Positions 12,321 to 24,449 of a DNA stretch of 64,000 nt are shown piece by piece. The stretch's first letter is position 1; each line of letters starts with the position of its first letter. The notes beneath the pieces were generated by a model. That model had not been told where the DNA came from, did not search any database, and saw nothing but the letters and a program-made list of their open reading frames with translations. This stretch comes from Omphiscola glabra (taxonomy: Eukaryota > Mollusca > Gastropoda > Lymnaeidae): contig OZ024811.1 of assembly GCA_964017045.1 (NCBI GenBank), positions 15,811,312 through 15,875,311 of the forward strand, read 5' to 3'. The translations under genes and the position numbers were made by a program.

Positions 12321-12540
12321 TGAATGCTTAGTTTTTATGAATAAAAAGCTATCTAGTATTTTTTCTAAACATAATGCAGCTCTATCCAAATGTGTGTATG
12401 GGTGGGAATTTTTTAAATAACAAAAGAGCCGTGCAAAAAGTGTAATAATTATATATTTAAGTATAGGCTGATTGTAGTATGCCTATAATGTTTTAATAAA
12501 TATGAAACTGGGGGAAGACGAAAATACTGCCCGGCATTAA

Positions 12541-12555
12541 GTTTGAAGACCACTG
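12541..12555. mobile_element. Isolated hAT-like terminus
   Basis: GTTTGAAGACCACTG resembles the right end of hAT MITEs in this window (TTGAGAACCACTG). No matching left end or target duplication was found. Confidence 0.3.
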
Positions 12556-12660
12556 TCCTAGGCCATGAAAAATATCCTGGTGCTAACAGCGTCTTAGAAT
12601 TTGAATGAAAATCAGAAGAATCAAAATATTAGAAACACTGATTTCACCATAAATCAAATT

Positions 12661-12720
12661 CACAAGTTTACATATTACAAGTTTACATATCACAAGTTTA
12701 CATATCACAAGTTTACATAG
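12661..12720. repeat. 15-bp tandem repeat, four copies
   Basis: The unit is ACAAGTTTACATATC. Confidence 0.9.
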
Positions 12721-13436
12721 CTGACATGTCTTTTCACGTTAGTTGTTTTTTTTATCTTGTACTTCCAATCACTTTCTTTCCATTATTCTCAACTTTGTCT
12801 TAGTGAGGGACCTTGGCCCACTCTCTTTCTTTTCCTTTCCTGCTATGGTTCAATACTACGAGGTAGGATTTAAATTCATTACATAAAACTGAATTAACAT
12901 TACCCTTATTGTTTTCATGTTTTGACCAAAGAAGGCATCATCCGAATCGTTTAAATGTTTATTTTTTTCTTATTTAGACTACTGTTTTATTGACACACAT
13001 TGTTGTGTCGCATTTATCTACTAAAAAATCTTTATCCCAGCCAAACCCAGTTATAACTATTTAACTGTGCAGGGAAAGGATGAATAAAAAAATAAAGAAG
13101 TGGATAAAAAGTAAAATGTTGAATAAGACATAAAATTGCCTCTAAATAATCTTCCAATTTTGGTTTTTAAGTTATGGAAAATCTCAGAATTATTATTTTT
13201 TTTTTTTAAACACACAAAACTTTCTGCATGTGTGCGCTGGGTTGGTTTGTTTGACACAATCATCTTTGGTAAAAAATGTATGGTCAAAGTCAGAGATTTT
13301 CAAACATGAAAATAAATTTAATACATGTTCAAACAAATAAATGAAGTACTGAACACACCTGTATGTTTGAAGTGTGAGCTCTTGGATTGGGCAGCAAGTC
13401 TCAAGGAAGTTATGTTTATTTAATTAGACACCAGCT
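12721..13436. other. Unassigned interval
   Basis: AT-rich with a T run near 13196-13207. The minus-strand frame 13057-13287 is low in complexity and not recognised. Confidence 0.35.
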
Positions 13437-13610
13437 TGTAGGTGTGCCAGCTGAAGTCTGTAGGTGTGCCAGCTGCAGTCTGTAGGTGTGCCAGCTGCAG
13501 TCTGTAGGTGTGCCAGCTGCAGTCTGTAGGTGTGCCAGCTGCAGTCTGTAGGTGTGCCAGCTGCAGTCTGTAGGTGTGCCAGCTGCAGTCTGTAGGTGTG
13601 CCAGCTGCAG
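13437..13610. repeat. 22-bp tandem array, about eight copies
   Basis: The unit contains TGTAGGTGTGCCAGCTGCAG plus TC. Seven copies are almost identical; the first has GAAG for GCAG. Minus-strand frames repeat HLQTAAGTPTDCSW by chance. Confidence 0.95.
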
Positions 13611-14070
13611 TTTTTTGTAGGTGAGTTGCAGTCTGTACAAACTTCAAAAATCTTTTTTTTGCTCCCACTTTTGTTGCTCGGTGTTAAAATAATTGGTATG
13701 TGTTTCCCTCGTCATAACTTAAACTGCTGTGGTTGATTAACTTTACCCGATGTGGTAGATTAACTTAACCTGCTTAATATCTGAGGGAGAAGACTTATAC
13801 CGCAGCTAAGTAACAAGCTTTATCAGTTGGTGTGATGAAAATGTTCTCCAGCTGAATGTCTCAAAAGCAAAGGGAATGGATGTTGATTTATGGGAGAGAC
13901 ATCAGATTACAGATCTCAACATGAAACATCAAAGTGTATAGAATGTAGAGGCATATCAGTACTTAGGTGTCACCAGGAATAATGAGCTAACATTAACATG
14001 GCATGAGCTAAACATCCTTCACTTGAAGAACTATTTGAAGAAAGATGTTATTGTAAAACTAAACATATTT

Positions 14071-15034
14071 TGGATGATACATCCCACCCTCCTTATCACA
14101 GATACTTAGGATGATACAGCCCAACCTCCTCATCACAGATGCTTAGGATGATACAGCCCAACCTCTTCATCACAGATGCTTAGGATGATACAGCCCAACC
14201 TCTTCATCACAGATACTTAGGATGATACAGCCCAACCTCTTCATCACAGATACTTAGGATGATACAGCCCAACCTCTTCATCACAGATACTTAGGATGAT
14301 ACAGCCCAACCTCTTCATCACATATACTTAGGATGATACAGCCCAACCTCTTCATCACAGATACTTAGGATGATACAGCCCAACCTCTTCATCACAGATA
14401 CTTAGGATGATACAGCCCAACCTCTTCATCACAGATACTTAGGATGATACAGCCCAACCTCTTCATCACAGATACTTAGGATGATACAGCCCAACCTCTT
14501 CATCACAGATACTAGGATGATACAGCCCAACCTCTTCATCACAGATACTTAGGATGATACAGCCCAACCTCTTCATCACAGATGCTTAGGATGATACAGC
14601 ACAACCTCTTCATCACAGATACTTAGGATGATACAGCCCAACCTCTTCATCACAGATACTTAGGATGATACAGCCCAACCTCTTCATCACAGATACTTAG
14701 GATGATACAGCCCAACCTCTTCATCACAGATACTAGGATGATACAGCCCAACCTCTTCATCACATATACTTAGGATGATACAGCCCAACCTCTTCATCAC
14801 AGATGCTTAGGATGATACAGCCCAACCTCTTCATCACAGATACTTATGATGATACATCTGAACCTCTTCATCACAGATACTTAGGATGATACAGCCCAAC
14901 CTCTGCATCACAGATGCTTAGGATGATACAGCCCAACCTCTTCATCACAGATACTTAGGATGATACAGCCCAACCTCTTCATCACAGATGCTTAGGATGA
15001 TACATCTCAACCTCTTCATCACAGATACTTAGGA
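14071..15034. repeat. 37-bp tandem array, about 26 copies
   Basis: The unit contains CTTAGGATGATACAGCCCAA followed by CCTCTTCATCACAGATA. Some units lack two bases (GATACTAGG) and some have GATGCTTAGG or ACATCTGAACC variants. Stops occur in every frame. Confidence 0.95.
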
Positions 15035-15262
15035 TCGGCCCGTTCGAGACGAATTCTTTCCCACTTTCAGGGCGAGAACTGAGAGATATAAAAATTCTTT
15101 TGTTCCCCAATGGCTGTTTTTTTTTCACTAGTGAAATAATTTAAAATGTAGATGTCTTGTCTTCCAATTGTTCTATTTATGTGCTGAAAATGTACAATGC
15201 AATCAAAAAACCCATTTGCATTTGTTAGGATCAATAAAAGAATCTTATCTTATGCTATCTCA
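15035..15262 (+). mobile_element. Probable LINE 3' end directly after the 37-bp array
   Basis: Fragments TNSFPLSGREL and, in a shifted frame, SFVPQWLFFF resemble the end of a LINE reverse transcriptase (the SFxPxxxxxxN pattern). About 140 bp later comes AATAAAAGAATCTTATCTTA, a tail typical of CR1-like elements. The array ends at exactly the point where this fragment begins, so the array may have grown from its truncated 5' edge. Assignment is tentative. Confidence 0.45.
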
Positions 15263-16902
15263 GTAATAACAATATTAGCAGACTTCAGGCAACCAAAAGG
15301 TAAACTTTCAACTGGTTTTTTTCATCAGCGCATAAAGGAAACAATAGAGAACTTGTAATTTCAAAGAAAATTGTGTTTGGATTCAGGTATGTGTCACAAT
15401 AATTGGTTGGCTTCCAAGGGGGCATTGTCAGCACCAGCGTGAGCACTTCTCCATTCTTATGGTGTTTTGTTCTGCATGCACTTGCCAATGTGACTTTATG
15501 TAATGCTTGCTCAACTTCTCTGCTTGTTGCTAAATTTGTTCTGTGTGACCAAATCTCTGCTTTTTAAAATAATCATATTCTCCTCTAGGACCAAGTCTCT
15601 GCTAGGTTGCCCATATTGTCCTGTAGGACCACGTCTCTGGTGTCTGACCAACATACAAATATATAAAATACCCAAATCGGTTGGTTTTCTTCGGTGCCGT
15701 TTGCCACCATATAACACGATGAATGTTGATGCAGTTATAACAAAGGTAGCACTATCTATAACACTTCTCATTATAGTTATAGTTAGAGACACCTTTGTCA
15801 TAGCTAAGACATCAGAAGCTTCTTGTGCACCCTAATATTTAGGAAATAAAACTAATTTCAGTACATCAATGCCCAGCCGATGATGAAACCTCATACTTAC
15901 TAAAAAACCAAAATTAATTTACATTGACACCTGTGAATAGCGAACGCTGAAACAGCTATGTCCCTGTAAAATGCGCTAACTCACTACCTGCATGGATCTA
16001 TGTTTTAACTACAAAAAAAAAAAAAAAATCACACACACACAACCCATCGAATTAGTGCAAATCTTATCCAATGCAAAATGACCAAAAATATCTTACTCTT
16101 AGGGACACACTTGTGTTTCCCTGCGAATAGCGTGTACCGTGCTGGCGCCGACTTACGGCATGTGCTGACTGAGTGAGATGTAGCTATTTTGTTTATCTAA
16201 TCAAGTCCCCTTCCGCGCCATTGGTTTCTAAAATCAAAATGAAGCAGCGTGTTGTCCGAAAAATCGCTACACGAACGAGGGTTCTGAACGAACCCTGGAA
16301 ATTGGTGTGAAAGTTTTGCAAACGCATAGGGGAAAGCAAGGCGATCTCAACGGCGGCTATGTTAAAAGTGCGACTATGCACACGTAGATAAATTTTAGGT
16401 TCTGATGGTTCTGATAATACGCTTGTCAAGTACATGACATGTACATGTTGATAACAGACTTGTCAAGTACTGGACATGTACATGCTGATGTAAATGAACC
16501 GCATCCAGAATCATACGATGGTGCAGCATTTTTTAATTTAAAAATCGGGTTTAGTATTAGCTCTGTAGTTATTAAATAAATGTAAATATATCCACTGTTG
16601 GTTTTATTTCTTCTCATTTTCGATGAGCATTTGTCTTCTTCTGTCAAATTATAGTGCCAGAGCATCACTCTGGCCGAACCCTTGAGTAGCGCCATCCTTG
16701 GCAACAGCAACATTTTTTTTTGATTAAGGTGTTTCAATATAACAACTTCATAGCTTCTGAAACAAATTTGTTTATGGTATTATCTGCTTTGGGCTACATT
16801 TAAGTCTTAAAATATCAAATTACTGTAAGCATTCGAAATGGCATTTTATCGCGATTAATTACTTACTAATGCTTATTTTTAAATAGTTTATTTTATTTAT
16901 GT
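15263..16902. other. Unassigned interval before RING gene 1
   Basis: Overlapping frames on both strands at 15503-15835 come from a degenerate repeat (AGGACCAAGTCTCTG-like words at about 15547, 15588 and 15628). A CA-rich microsatellite lies near 16030. The 5' non-coding exon of RING gene 1 may lie here, but no donor can be named. Confidence 0.35.
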
Positions 16903-16920
16903 TTGTTAGTTCTGAAGATG

Positions 16921-16947
16921 CTGTTTTTTTTTTTTGCTTTTTCAAAG
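16921..16947 (+). other. Candidate 3' splice site before RING gene 1
   Basis: A T-rich tract ends in CAAAG at 16947, 117 nt before the chosen ATG. The reading frame continues upstream through this tract, including an in-frame ATG at 16918 that would encode an unlikely poly-Phe stretch. This suggests that everything before 16948 is intron. An upstream non-coding exon is expected but not located. Confidence 0.5.
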
Positions 16948-17064
16948 GTTCATCTCTGGAAAATTGGAAGTAGAACCATCACAGTGAACTCTCAAGCAGC
17001 TTATATACATAGGCTAAAAAAACACCCAAGAAACAAGCTCTCGCCACCATCTTGTCATAACAAC

Positions 17065-18135
17065 ATGGCCTCTAGGATACGACGCCGTTCAGAGAGCCAG
17101 CTGTCACCAGAGGAGGAACGCCTCCTGCAAACCATAATCTCACAGGACGGGGAGCCCCTGGGGAGCCTGATGCAACGTCATCTGACGGCATTGAGCGCGG
17201 TTCTCGAAATGGGGGACGGCTACCCTGAACGGTTTGTTCTGTACGTGGCCTGTCAGCTGGAGCGCGACGGGAAACCGGTGACGTCGCCCAACCTGTACGC
17301 GGAGGTGGAGCGCCACGCATCACTCCGTACGGAGAGCTTCATGAACAAACTTAAGGCCCAGACATTCTCCAAAACATTCTCAGACAACACGGAGAGGAAA
17401 ACTGCGCCGGAGGTGAATAGTTCCACCACGTCTTTCAGGAGTGCTAGTCATTTACCGATAGCTGATATCACGACGCCAGGTTCAGCAACAGGCGATAGTG
17501 CGACCACAACAATGCCAGGACAAAACCAACGGAATAGTGTAACCCAGCCTTGGAATAGGCCCCAGTACATCCTTACAGAAAGTAACAGAATTCGTGAGGG
17601 GGCGAGCAGCCTTGTGACCACTGATGGCGCTGCTGGCGGCGTCACTGCTGTCAAGGGCATCCAAAGTCCAACAGACAGAGTAAAGAGAAATAACTCACAG
17701 CGGGAGAACTCGTTGACGAGTTCGGGATATGGAATGGATGTTGTCGATGGGGCGGTCCTCTATGAGGATGAGGTGGATAACGCAGCACCGAAACCTGGAT
17801 TCACAACGAGCAGGCCGCAGCCCAAATCTGGGGCTGATGTGACTTACAACGTGGGAACATTCGTCAGGGATTCGGTGGGGACAGCCAGGGAGAGCGAGGT
17901 GTTCCAGGACAGGAAGAAAACCGAGCACATCCAGGAATGTCTGTACGCAGTGACCGGGGAGAACAAGATTCTGGAGAGCTACCGGCTGTGCACTGTCTGC
18001 AGGAAGAACCCGCGGAACATCACGTTTTTACCGTGTGGCCACTTCACCACCTGCCGAGAATGTGCAGGGCCGATTTACGTGTGTGGGTTGTGCAGTAAGA
18101 ATGTGTTGGCTACAGTGGATACCTTCCTTAGTTAG
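17065..18135 (+). CDS. BIR-less IAP-type RING protein, paralogue 1 (probable E3 ubiquitin ligase)
   Basis: This is a 356-residue protein from the ATG at 17065. Its C-terminal RING (ligands C309, C312, C324, H326, C330, C333, C340, C343) has the spacing C-x2-C-x11-C-x-H-x3-C-x2-C-x6-C-x2-C and ends in TVDTFLS, as in IAP (BIRC) RINGs, which bind E2 enzymes and dimerise through that tail. Residues about 33-85 are helical with an LEMG turn and resemble an IAP UBA domain (inference). The middle is Ser/Thr-rich and disordered, with the motif DVVDG...YEDEVDN at 225-239. A conserved helix (about 288-307) leads into the RING. No BIR domain is present. The frame stays open upstream to 16903, but a splice acceptor at 16946-16947 and the MAS start shared with paralogue 2 favour 17065. 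Ubiquitin ligase activity is inferred from the family; substrates are unknown. Confidence 0.88.
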   Translation: MASRIRRRSESQLSPEEERLLQTIISQDGEPLGSLMQRHLTALSAVLEMGDGYPERFVLYVACQLERDGKPVTSPNLYAEVERHASLRTESFMNKLKAQTFSKTFSDNTERKTAPEVNSSTTSFRSASHLPIADITTPGSATGDSATTTMPGQNQRNSVTQPWNRPQYILTESNRIREGASSLVTTDGAAGGVTAVKGIQSPTDRVKRNNSQRENSLTSSGYGMDVVDGAVLYEDEVDNAAPKPGFTTSRPQPKSGADVTYNVGTFVRDSVGTARESEVFQDRKKTEHIQECLYAVTGENKILESYRLCTVCRKNPRNITFLPCGHFTTCRECAGPIYVCGLCSKNVLATVDTFLS

Positions 18136-18192
18136 ATGGGGTCGTTTTGACGTGTGAAAAAAAAGCTGACGTGAAAAAAAGAAGCTGGCTAC

Positions 18193-18198
18193 ATTAAA
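18193..18198 (+). terminator. Possible ATTAAA poly(A) signal of RING gene 1
   Basis: ATTAAA lies 57 nt after the stop codon in an A-rich stretch. It is the commonest variant of the AATAAA signal, but the A-rich context makes a chance match likely. No canonical AATAAA is seen before the 46-bp array begins. Confidence 0.25.
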
Positions 18199-18255
18199 AA
18201 AACAACAACTGTATAATAATCACGACTATAAAAGAATAATAATGTAATAGCATAG

Positions 18256-19470
18256 TCCGACTCCCTGTAATGGACCATTTAAAAAAATGAATATATAAAG
18301 TACACTTCTTTGTTATAAAATAATCCTCCACTCTGTAATGGATTAATTCACTGCTCAATGCTGTACTAGTCCACTTCTCTGTTACGAACTGATCCATTTC
18401 TCTGCACCGCCAATCTACTTCTCTTTAATGCACTGATCCACTCCTCTGTACTAGATTAATCCACTTCTCTTGAAACGGACCGATTCACTTCTCTGTAATG
18501 GACAGGTCCACTTGTCTGTATTGAACAGATCCATTTCTCTGTAATGGACAGGTCCACTTGTCTGTATTGAACAGATTCACTTCTCTGTAATGGACAGGTC
18601 CACTTGTCTGTATTGAACAGATTCACTTCTCTGTAATGGACAGGTCCACTTGTCTGTATTGAACAGATACACTTCTCTGTAATGGACAGGTCCACTTGTC
18701 TGTATTGAACAGATACACTTCTCTGTAATGGACAGGTCCACTTGTCTGTATTGAACAGATCCATTTCTCTGTAATGGGCAGGTCCACTTGTCTGTATTGA
18801 ACAGATACACTTCTCTATAATGGACAGGTCCACTTGTCTGTATTGAACAGATTCACTTTTCTGTAATGGACAGGTCCACTTGTCTGTATTGAACAGATCC
18901 ATTTCTCTGTAATGGGCAGGTCCACTTGTCTGTATTGAACAGATACACTTCTCTGTAATGGACAGGTCCACTTGTCTGTATTGAACAGATACACTTCTCT
19001 GTAATGGACAGGTCCACTTGTCTGTATTGAACAGATCCATTTCTCTGTAATGGGCAGGTTCACTTGTCTGTATTGAACAGATACACTTCTCTGTAATGGA
19101 CAGGTCCACTTGTCTGTATTGAACAGATTCACTTCTCTGTAATGGACAGGTCCACTTGTCTGTATTGAACAGATCCATTTCTCAGTAATGGACAGGTCCA
19201 CTTGTCTGTATTGAACAGATACACTTCTCTGTAATGGACAGGTCCACTTGTCTGTATTGAACAGATTCACTTCTCTGTAATGGACAGGTCCACTTGTCTG
19301 TATTGAACAGATCCATTTCTCTGTAATGGACAGGTCCACTTGTCTGTATTGAACAGATCCATTTCTCAGTAATGGACAGGTCCACTTGTCTGTATTGAAC
19401 AGATACACTTCTTTTGTTGTGGTCATATCCACTTTTCGGTACCTAGCGGTAAGAGTCCACTTCTCCTTAA
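18256..19470. repeat. 46-bp tandem array after RING gene 1, about 20 regular copies
   Basis: Regular units (GGTCCACTTGTCTGTATTGA, then ACAGATCCATTTCTCTGTAATGGACA-like) run from about 18478 to 19411 at 46-bp spacing; degenerate units extend to 18256 and 19470. The target words TTCACT, TACACT and CCATTT alternate between units. Minus-strand frames over it, with CSIQTSGP and HYREVNLF words, are repeat artefacts. It begins about 120 bp after the gene's stop. Confidence 0.93.
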
Positions 19471-19660
19471 TGGATTCATCAAACTCCATGCAATGCCTTT
19501 ATCCTGTGACGAATAACTACACCTATATATCACGGTCTAACCCTATCGTGGAACAGCCCAACTCAGTGATCCCTCTTCTTTTAATAGACAGTGATGTAAA
19601 TGGACAATACCTAGAATCAATACTGTACAGAGGGCATTACTTGATTGTTTCTGTCCTATA

Positions 19661-20576
19661 TTGTTCGGGAAGAAACAGTGTACGGTAGTTGTAGATGAAA
19701 CTCTAAATGTTACTATATTGTTCGGGAAGAAACAGTGTACGGTAGTTGTAGATGAAACTCTAAATGTTACTATATTGTTCGGGAAGAAACAGTGTACGGT
19801 AGTTGTAGATGAAACTCTAAATGTTACTATATTGTTCGGGAAGAAACAGTGTACGGTAGTTGTAGATGAAACTCTAAATGTTACTATATTGTTCGGGAAG
19901 AAACAGTGTACGGTAGTTGTAGATGAAACTCTAAATGTTACTATATTGTTCGGGAAGAAACAGTGTACGGTAGTTGTAGATGAAACTCTAAATGTTACTA
20001 TATTGTTCGGGAAGAAACAGTGTACGGTAGTTGTAGATGAAACTCTAAATGTTACTATATTGTTCGGGAAGAAACAGTGTACGGTAGTTGTAGATGAAAC
20101 TCTAAATGTTACTATATTGTTCGGGAAGAAACAGTGTACGGTAGTTGTAGATGAAACTCTAAATGTTACTATATTGTTCGGGAAGCAGCAGTGTACGGTA
20201 GTTGTAGATGAAACTCTAAATGTTACTATATTGTTCGGGAAGAAACAGTGTACGGTAGTTGTAGATGAAACTCTAAATGTTACTATATTGTTCGGGAAGA
20301 AACAGTGTACGGTAGTTGTAGATGAAACTCTAAATGTTACTATATTGTTCGGGAAGAAACAGTGTACGGTAGTTGTAGATGAAACTCTAAATGTTACTAT
20401 ATTGTTCGGGAAGCAGCAGTGTACGGTAGTTGTAGATGAAACTCTAAATGTTACTATATTGTTCGGGAAGAAACAGTGTACGGTAGTTGTAGATGAAACT
20501 CTAAATGTTACTATATTGTTCGGGAAGAAACAGTGTACGGTAGTTGTAGATGAAACTCTAAATGTTACTATATTGT
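19661..20576 (+). repeat. 57-bp tandem array, 16 near-identical copies
   Basis: Sixteen units of 57 bp (19 codons) run without a break. Only two units differ visibly: units 10 and 14 have AAGCAGCAG where the rest have AAGAAACAG. The + frame repeats LFGKKQCTVVVDETLNVTI 16 times but begins from TTG, with no upstream ATG in frame, and stops straight after the array. A translated product is therefore doubtful. Confidence 0.95.
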
Positions 20577-21146
20577 GAGCTGAGGATCAAATGATATAAT
20601 GTAAATTTTGTTGAACCTATTCGTCTTTTGTTACGGGTATACTGCTCCACATTTTGGGACACATGCTCCCAACCTTTACTGAGTCGTGTCTCATTTATTG
20701 AACCAAAGTGACTTGTGACCGCCATTTAAAAAACAAACAAAAATTAAATATTTTTTAATAGGGCCAATGAAAACGCAAGGAAAATGAGAGGTTTTAATCC
20801 TTAACATATATCTAAATTTGAACCCGTTATTTTAAAACCGAGATTTATAATGCAATGTTTGAAATTGTATCTCGTTAACAAGAAGTTAACAGTAACATTG
20901 TGTTTACCCCCCCCCCCCCCCCCCCAACAATTACTTTGTTTCTTGCTATAATCTTCAAATGAGGAAACCTTCCAGAAGAAAAAGAACATCAAGTCTCAGT
21001 TACGTATAGAATTCAAATCGGGAGTATTGGAAAAGTAATTTAAAATTAAAGACATTGAATGAAAGAGAAACTTCCTTATAAAAGTTTTAAATGACGAACT
21101 TTTTTTTTTAGTGCACTGCTTCTGGCAGAGAGCCTGTGGTATAGAT
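20577..21146. other. Unassigned interval with a C19 run
   Basis: AT-rich sequence with a 19-base C run at 20907-20925. No gene is supported. Confidence 0.4.
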
Positions 21147-21319
21147 CAGGGGGTCACCAAACTTTTTTCACAACGGGCCGGATGAACTGGTTGGATAACG
21201 GGAAAAAAAAAAAAACGAGCGCGGGCCGGATCATCATTCTGTACAATACTTACAAACAAGTTCAAGTACTGTCGTCGGGCCGGATGAACCGGATGCGGGC
21301 TGTAGTTTGATGACCCCTG
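21147..21319. mobile_element. hAT MITE (CAGGGGGTCACCAAACT family)
   Basis: The left end CAGGGGGTCACCAAACT pairs with the right end AGTTTGATGACCCCTG. The repeated word GGGCCGGATGA or GGGCCGGATCA is typical of these hAT MITEs. Flanking 8-mers GTATAGAT and GTTTAGAT match at 7 of 8. There is no coding capacity. Confidence 0.85.
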
Positions 21320-21710
21320 GTTTAGATAAATCCACTCACGATCTCAGTTGGGGTTGGGAACCCGTGACTTAATGATGATCAGCAAATTTGTGCAGACTAG
21401 TCAAGTATGAGAAGGGCGAGATGTTGCACCTGTATTTATTCCTGAAATTCAGGCTGAATGGATCCATTCTTTCTGTTGTTCAAGTTTAATTCTTTCCGTT
21501 GTTCAAGTTTAATAAAAATAGTTTATTTTGTTTTAAATTGAATTTTCTTGTTGAATCGTGTAACAGATGCGTTAGATTTGGTAGAGGTAGAACTCTCATA
21601 GATATGTGGAAAGCTTGAGGGCGCTTTGAACTTTTAGGGGTGTGTAGGAAGTTGTGTGTAGCACGTTTAGTAATGCCATTAAACTTTTAGAAGTTTGTAG
21701 AGCATTCATG

Positions 21711-22030
21711 TGTGCTTAGAATATTTAGTCATGTGTAGAACCGTTAGGGATGTGTAGAACATTTAGTCATGTGTAGAACAGTTAGGGATGTGTAGAACAT
21801 TTAGTCATGTGTAGAACAGTTAGGGATTTCTAGAACATTTAGTCATGTGTAGAACAGTTAGGGATTTCTAGAACATTTAGTAATGTGTAGAACATTTAGT
21901 CATGTGTAGAACATTTAGGGATGTGTAGAACATTTAGTCATGTGTAGAACAGTTAGGGATGTGTAGAACAGTTAGGGATGTGTAGAATATTTACGGGTGG
22001 TTGGAACTTTTAGGGTTGTAAAACATTCAG
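21711..22030. repeat. 19-bp tandem array, about 15 imperfect copies
   Basis: The units alternate between ATGTGTAGAACATTTAGTC and ATGTGTAGAACAGTTAGGG. Further degraded copies extend a little on both sides. Confidence 0.85.
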
Positions 22031-22119
22031 AGGTGTGTAGAACATGTATGGGTTTGTTGAAATTTTGAAGGTGTGTAGATTATATAGTGAAAGTGTATAG
22101 AACCTGAATTGTGTGTACA

Positions 22120-22303
22120 CCACTTAGATGATGCATGTCATTTAACCACTCAGATAGTGAATGTCATTCAACCACTCAGATGCTGCATGTCATTTAACCA
22201 CTCAGATAGTGAATGTCATTCAACCACTCAGATGGTGCATGTCATTCAACTACTCAAATGGTGCATGTCATTTAACCACTCAGATGGTGCATGTCATTTA
22301 ACC
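22120..22303. repeat. 26-bp tandem array, seven copies
   Basis: The units read CCACTCAGAT, then AGTGAATGTC or GGTGCATGTC, then ATTTAA or ATTCAA. The AGTGAA and GGTGCA forms alternate in the first copies. Confidence 0.9.
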
Positions 22304-23140
22304 ATGGCTTAGAAGCAGCGCAGCAGTGTCCACCAGCGTTAACAGAAACAAAAAATATTAATATTAATAAATAGTAATAATAAAAGAACATGACATGTGA
22401 ATTAAGCATAGATTTTTAGATCACGGAGATTCACTCTACCATTACAGTGTTACATTATAAAATTAATTAGTAATTATTATTTCATCTGATCTTTTTTATT
22501 TATAAAAAAAATGATCTTAATAAATAAACAACCTTAAACCGTTTTAGCACAGATGATTTATAAATAGCATAAACGTGGACGTGGGCAACAAACTCAATAG
22601 TCAGGGGAGTCTCAGCTGGTGGTATTGGCACACATGTTCTAAACACTATGCAGGGCACGGGTGGCCAACCCAAAAGTCTTCGTGGGCCACTTTGATAGCG
22701 AGTAAAAACAGTTCGTGGGCCAACAAGCCATTACATCTCATACAGAAAATAAGCACACACCAGATGCGGGATAGAATTCTTCAGCTCTTCGCACGATATG
22801 CAATAAAACGTAACCAAAGTAATATCAGTGTATCTTTTTTTTCTCACTTATCCCTCTCACAATCGGATTTCTTTGTCCATGAAATTTTGACATGAAGAAC
22901 GGATATGTTCATGCAGATAAAGCATGCATCCGCGGGGGCGGGATCTAATACACTGGAGTAAAGTTTGTCCAGCGATCACTAAGCTCTTAGTGACGTAGTT
23001 AGTATACGCTCTAGTCATCGGGGCAAGGACGATTACCCAATACCGGTAAATTCATACTCATACACATAAGAGTTAACCCCCCCCCCCCCGACCCTAGCGT
23101 GAGGTGGTCTGTGAATGAGAAATAATATGAAAAGTTTTAC
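22304..23140. other. Unassigned interval with a hAT-like fragment
   Basis: CAGGGCACGGGTGGCCAACC at 22651 and the repeated GTGGGCCA words resemble the left end of a hAT MITE; no right end is seen. A C run of about 13 lies at 23077-23089. Confidence 0.35.
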
Positions 23141-24178
23141 ACTCACTATGATCATATCAGGACAACACTCACTATGATTATATCAGGACAACAGTCTCTA
23201 TGATTAAATCAGGACAACACTCACTATGATCATATCAGGACAACAGTCACTATGATTATATCAGGACAACACTCACTATGATTATATCAGGACAACAGTC
23301 ACTATGATTATATCAGGACAACAGTCTCTATGATTATATCAGGACAACACTCACTATGATTATATCAGGACAACACTCACTATGATCATATAAGGACAAC
23401 AGTCTCTATGATTATATCAGGACAACAGTCACTATGATTATATCAGGACAACACTCACTATGATTATATCAGGACAACACTCACTATGATTATATCAGGA
23501 CAACACTCACTATGATCATATCAGGACAACAGTCACTATGATTATATCAGGACAACAGTCTCTATGATTATATCAGGACAACACTCACTATGATTATATC
23601 AGGACAACACTCACTATGATCATATCAGGACAACAGTCTCTATGATTATATCAGGACAACAGTCTCTATGATTATATCAGGACAACACTTACTATGATCA
23701 TATCAGGACAATACTCACTATGATTATATCAGGACAACAGTCACTATGATCATATCAGGACAACAGTCACTATGATTATATCAGGACAACAGTCACTATG
23801 ATTATATCAGGACACAGTCACTATGATTATATCAGGACAACACTCACTATGATTATATCAGGACAACACTCACTATGATTATATCCTGACAACAGTCACT
23901 ATGATTATATCAGGACACCAGTCACTATGATCAAATCAGGACAACACTCACTATGATTATATCAGGACAACACTCACTATGATTATATCAGGACAACACT
24001 CACTATGATTATATCAGGACAACACTCACTATGATTATATCAGGACAACACTCACTATGATTATATCAGGACAACACTCACTATGATTATATCAGGACAA
24101 CACTCACTATGATTATATCAGGACAACACTCACTATGATTATATCAGGACAACACTCACTATGATTATATCAGGACAC
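23141..24178. repeat. 26-bp tandem array, about 40 copies
   Basis: The unit reads TCACTATGATTATATCAGGA followed by CAACAC. Common variants are CAACAG, TCTCTATG, ATCATATC and one GGACACAG deletion. The final run of about 10 units is uniform. Confidence 0.95.
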
Positions 24179-24449
24179 TCGAATCCCATCCCCCACCCCC
24201 ACATCAAATAAAAAATAAAGCCTAGGTGACTAACTGAATTTATGTGGAAATGACTAGTTGAGTTAAGTGGGTGTGTGTGTGTATGACTAAATCAGCTTCA
24301 TTCTAGGTATTATGTAAGTTAAATTTTTAAAACTCTATAGCATAAAGAATAATGGTTGTAACTGCTCTTTCGCAGCGTGACATGGCAATCGTAAGAATTT
24401 ACCGTTACCTTTGAACCGGTTATGTGTCAGCCTGCAGTATCCTGCGTGG

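Noticed and set aside
16903..17064. An N-terminal extension of RING gene 1
   Set aside because: It starts at TTG, includes a poly-Phe stretch made by a splice-acceptor pyrimidine tract, and the other paralogues start at the MA position.
19661..20576. A 305-codon repeat protein over the 57-bp array
   Set aside because: It begins from TTG with no in-frame ATG and stops at the array edge; kept as a repeat.
23141..24178. A CRISPR-like array
   Set aside because: The 26-bp units are contiguous with no unique spacers, and the genome is eukaryotic.
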